NCBI RefSeq assembly: GCF_022179725.1
Contig: NZ_BPRC01000006.1
Location: forward strand, 62,001 to 126,000
DNA length: 64,000 nt
Source of the DNA: Methylorubrum aminovorans
Lineage (GTDB): Bacteria > Pseudomonadota > Alphaproteobacteria > Rhizobiales > Beijerinckiaceae
Direction of reading: 5' to 3'
Shown here: positions 61,681-64,000 of the stretch, in pieces
How positions within the stretch are numbered: the stretch's first letter is position 1
Layout: every line of letters begins with the position of its first letter
The notes under the pieces: model-generated
Databases searched by the model: none
What the model saw: the letters and a program-made list of their open reading frames with translations, nothing else
What the model was told of the DNA's origin: nothing
Made by a program: the position numbers and the translations under genes

Positions 61681-62337
61681 ATGGCCGAGGCGACCCTCAC
61701 GATCTCCAGCCGCAACTACTCGTCCTGGTCCCTGCGCGGCTGGCTGCTGTGCCGGATGGCCGGGCTCGATCTCTCGGTGACGATTCTGTCCGGCTCGGAC
61801 GCGGCGACGCGGGCCGAACTGCTCCACCTGTCGCCGTCCTTCCTGGTGCCGCGGCTCGAACACGGCGCGATCACGGTGTGGGACGTGCTCGCCATCGCCG
61901 AATATCTCAACGAGATCCGGCCGGAGGCCGGCCTCCTGCCCGAGGCGCCCGCCGAGCGCGCCCGCTGCCGCGCGGTCTCGGGCGAGATGCATGGCGGCTT
62001 CATCAACCTGCGCTCGGCCCTGCCGATGAACCTGCGCAGCCTCCACCGCGGCTTCAAGATCTTCAACGGTGCCAAGGGCGACATCGAGCGAATCTGCGCG
62101 ATCTTCGAGGATTGCCTGTCGCGCTCGGGCGGACCCTACCTGTTCGGGGCGCGGCCGACCCTGGCGGATGCGATGTACGCGCCCGTCTGCACCCGCTTCC
62201 GCACCTACGACGTCGCCCTCCCCTTCACCGCCGCGACCTACCGCGACACGATCCTCGCCTGGGATCTGATGAACGAGTGGGCGGCCCTTGCCGAGAGCGA
62301 ACCGGAGGAGATCGAGGAACTCGACATGGAGTTTTAG
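61681..62337 (+). CDS. Glutathione S-transferase family protein
   Basis: 218 residues. The thioredoxin-like N-terminal domain opens with SSRNYSSWSLRGWLLCRMAG, where the SSWS segment supplies the likely Ser catalytic residue, then VPRLEHGAITVWDVLAIAEY. The helical C-terminal domain includes YLFGARPTLADAMYAPVCTR. It conjugates glutathione to electrophiles or reduces them. It stands alone, with about 350 bases of apparently non-coding sequence upstream. Confidence 0.93.
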   Translation: MAEATLTISSRNYSSWSLRGWLLCRMAGLDLSVTILSGSDAATRAELLHLSPSFLVPRLEHGAITVWDVLAIAEYLNEIRPEAGLLPEAPAERARCRAVSGEMHGGFINLRSALPMNLRSLHRGFKIFNGAKGDIERICAIFEDCLSRSGGPYLFGARPTLADAMYAPVCTRFRTYDVALPFTAATYRDTILAWDLMNEWAALAESEPEEIEELDMEF

Positions 62338-62491
62338 AGTGCCTCACAAAGCTCCCGGTCACCGACCGTTCTCGCTCGGGCGAGGACAGCGCGGCGGGCG
62401 TGTCGTGAGAGACACCGAGCGACGCCGGCCCGCGCATCGGGCCGGCGGCGGGGCTGGTGATGGGAAGCGTCGGCGCCGGGCGGCGCACGGA

Positions 62492-63664
62492 TCAGGCCAC
62501 CATGACGCGATTGCGGCCGAGGTCTTTCGCTCGATAGAGGGCGGCGTCGGCGGCGTTCACGAGCGCATCCAGTTCCGTGTCGCCGTTCTTCCAGTCGGCG
62601 ACCCCGATCGACAGTGTCACCACGCCCGCGGGCCCGAGACCGGGATGGGGAATGCGCACGCCCTCTACGCGACGGCGGATGGCGTCCCCGAGCACGGCGG
62701 CCTGCGCGGCCGACATGCCTGGGAGCAGCACGAGGATCTCCTCGCCGCCGAAGCGCACGGCCGTTCCCAGCGGGGGCGTGTTCTCGTTGGCGGGAGCCAG
62801 CATCTCGCGCACCAGATCGCTGATGGCACGGATGCAGCGGTCGCCCGCCAGATGCCCCTGGGTGTCGTTGAACCGCTTGAAGTGGTCGATGTCGATCAGG
62901 AGTGCCCCGAGAGGCTCGGCGTCGCTCTTGGGGATGAGATCGGCGCCGATCGTCGCGAGATGATGCCGGTTGAACAGGCCCGTCAGTTGATCCGTCCGGG
63001 CCATCGCCTCGTTGTGCTCGATCATCGAATCGGCCCGGAGCCGCTGGAGGAAGCCGTAGCGCTCCGTCCGCTCCAGCACGAACGATCCCAGGAGGAGGAT
63101 GACCGACGCGAGGACGTAGAAGCTCACGATGTACCAGAAGGTCGCGGCATCCACCTCGGGCCGGCTCGCGATGGTCGCGACTTGGATGAGGACGATGAGC
63201 ACCAGTCCGAGGACGGCCAGCCGGAACCGGACGCGCTGCACCAGAACCAGGTAGATGATGATGAGAATCGCGCCGAACTGATAGATCGCGACATAGTTCG
63301 ACGTGCCGAGCGAGATGATCGTCGAGGGCATCAGCACCGAGAGGACGGAGGTCGCCACGAGCAGGCCGTCGACCTGCCAGACGCATCGGCTGCGCGGCAG
63401 GGTCCAGATGGTCAGAAGGGCCAGCGGCGTGGCGATGCCCAGGCGCATCACGGTGAGCGGCCACAACACGTCCGGCAGGATCACCCAATCGGCCAGAAGG
63501 AAGACGTCGTAGAGGAGGATGGCGACGGCGAGCGTCGTCCGGCCGAGTTCGATGCGTTGGGGGAGCCCTGCCTTCTCGAACAGCGCCTCGATCGGGGGCG
63601 AGAAGCGCAGTTGGTTGAGGCTTGCGAACTCACCGTCGATGGGTCCGGAATGGGGAAGACTCAT
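62492..63664 (-). CDS. Diguanylate cyclase (membrane-bound, GGDEF)
   Basis: 390 residues: about six transmembrane helices (residues 40-210), then a GGDEF domain with DQLTGLFNRHHL, LIDIDHFKRFNDTQGH and the active-site motif RFGGEEI. The GGEEF-type signature (GGEEI) is a competent variant. It synthesises c-di-GMP from GTP. No RxxD inhibitory site is evident at the expected position. Confidence 0.92.
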   Translation of the reverse strand: MSLPHSGPIDGEFASLNQLRFSPPIEALFEKAGLPQRIELGRTTLAVAILLYDVFLLADWVILPDVLWPLTVMRLGIATPLALLTIWTLPRSRCVWQVDGLLVATSVLSVLMPSTIISLGTSNYVAIYQFGAILIIIYLVLVQRVRFRLAVLGLVLIVLIQVATIASRPEVDAATFWYIVSFYVLASVILLLGSFVLERTERYGFLQRLRADSMIEHNEAMARTDQLTGLFNRHHLATIGADLIPKSDAEPLGALLIDIDHFKRFNDTQGHLAGDRCIRAISDLVREMLAPANENTPPLGTAVRFGGEEILVLLPGMSAAQAAVLGDAIRRRVEGVRIPHPGLGPAGVVTLSIGVADWKNGDTELDALVNAADAALYRAKDLGRNRVMVA

Positions 63665-63910
63665 CGAGGCGAGGACCGAGCTGCTCTGGGCGGCTCACGG
63701 CTAAAGCAACGGGGTTGCCGAAGTCTTACAAAGACGTTTCAGGACTGATCATCCGCGGGTTAACCTTCTCCGCTGGATGAGCTTGAACTGAAAACATGCC
63801 CTCGGCCGGAAGTGGCGGCCCACGCCAATGTGAGGTCGTGAACGGAGCGGGACAGGTCGGGGGGGCGTCGCAGGGCGCGGCACTGCCTGGCCGTTCCTCG
63901 CGGACGAGGG

Positions 63911-64000
63911 CTACGCCGACTTGGTGGCAGCCCCCGCCTCCCCCGCCTCCCCCGTCCGCCCGGCGGCGAGCGGCAGCTCGATGCGGGCGCAGAAGCCGCC
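63911..64000 (-). CDS. C-terminus of a probable histidine kinase (partial)
   Basis: The last 29 codons of a minus-strand gene running out of the window. GGFCARIELPLAAG is the usual final strand of a HATPase_c domain, followed by a Gly/Glu/Ala tail. Too short for a firm family call. Confidence 0.5.
   Translation of the reverse strand, partial: GGFCARIELPLAAGRTGEAGEAGAATKSA

Noticed and set aside
62288..63748. 486-codon plus-strand frame opposite the diguanylate cyclase
   Set aside because: Antisense shadow without domain content; the minus-strand GGDEF gene is clear.

Overview
The window is GC-rich alphaproteobacterial DNA. I infer Methylobacterium/Methylorubrum from the core genes on the right: a mesaconyl-CoA hydratase of the ethylmalonyl-CoA pathway, an intracellular polyhydroxyalkanoate depolymerase, ribosomal protein S21, YggT and tRNA-Ala(CGC). 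The left and centre (about 1-55,000) look like accessory DNA: metal and arsenic resistance, an IS630-type element, a large serine recombinase, decayed genes and two multigene clusters of unknown function. The right end (about 55,090-64,000) looks like ordinary chromosome, with tRNA-Ala at the junction.

Layout. 1-19,900 is a heavy-metal region: the 3' part of one CusA/CzcA pump, a complete cusB-cusA operon with a CDF exporter and small periplasmic proteins, a two-component system, a ZIP-CDF pair, and a Zn/Cd/Pb P-type ATPase flanked by two MerR-type regulators. Three related dyad operators link the ATPase, the CDF-ZIP pair and the second regulator. 20,030-20,491 is a decayed VIT-family gene. 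20,560-28,718 is the first unknown cluster: XRE regulator, DUF6634-like protein, helical/metallophosphoesterase fusion, a second metallophosphoesterase that has lost all its metal-binding motifs, a helical protein, a soluble FtsH-like AAA-M41 protease and a PolB-like 3'-5' exonuclease. A palindrome, TATACC-N3-GGTATA, sits upstream of these genes and recurs further along. 28,940-34,777 is degraded DNA: a chimeric pseudogene, three Gly/His-rich secreted proteins and an IS630 element. 34,778-39,617 holds a serine recombinase carrying two transposase-like domains, an EamA protein and a dGTPase. 39,880-44,325 is an ars operon (arsH / arsR-arsC-arsC-acr3-frameshifted MFS).

The most interesting block is 49,434-54,796. 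It is a tightly packed, mostly overlapping operon: OGG-like DNA glycosylase, small protein A1, PfkB-NDT fusion B1, QueC-like PP-loop enzyme, small protein A2, PfkB-NDT fusion B2, FRG-domain protein. An XRE regulator is divergent to it. A and B are duplicated on either side of queC, and B2 has lost the NDT catalytic Glu. Together the genes suggest a nucleoside or deazaguanine-centred system, plausibly antiphage. I do not recognise this combination as a described system; that is inference from domains and gene order only.

Both unknown clusters share one design: an XRE regulator at the edge and an intact enzyme paired with a catalytically dead paralogue.
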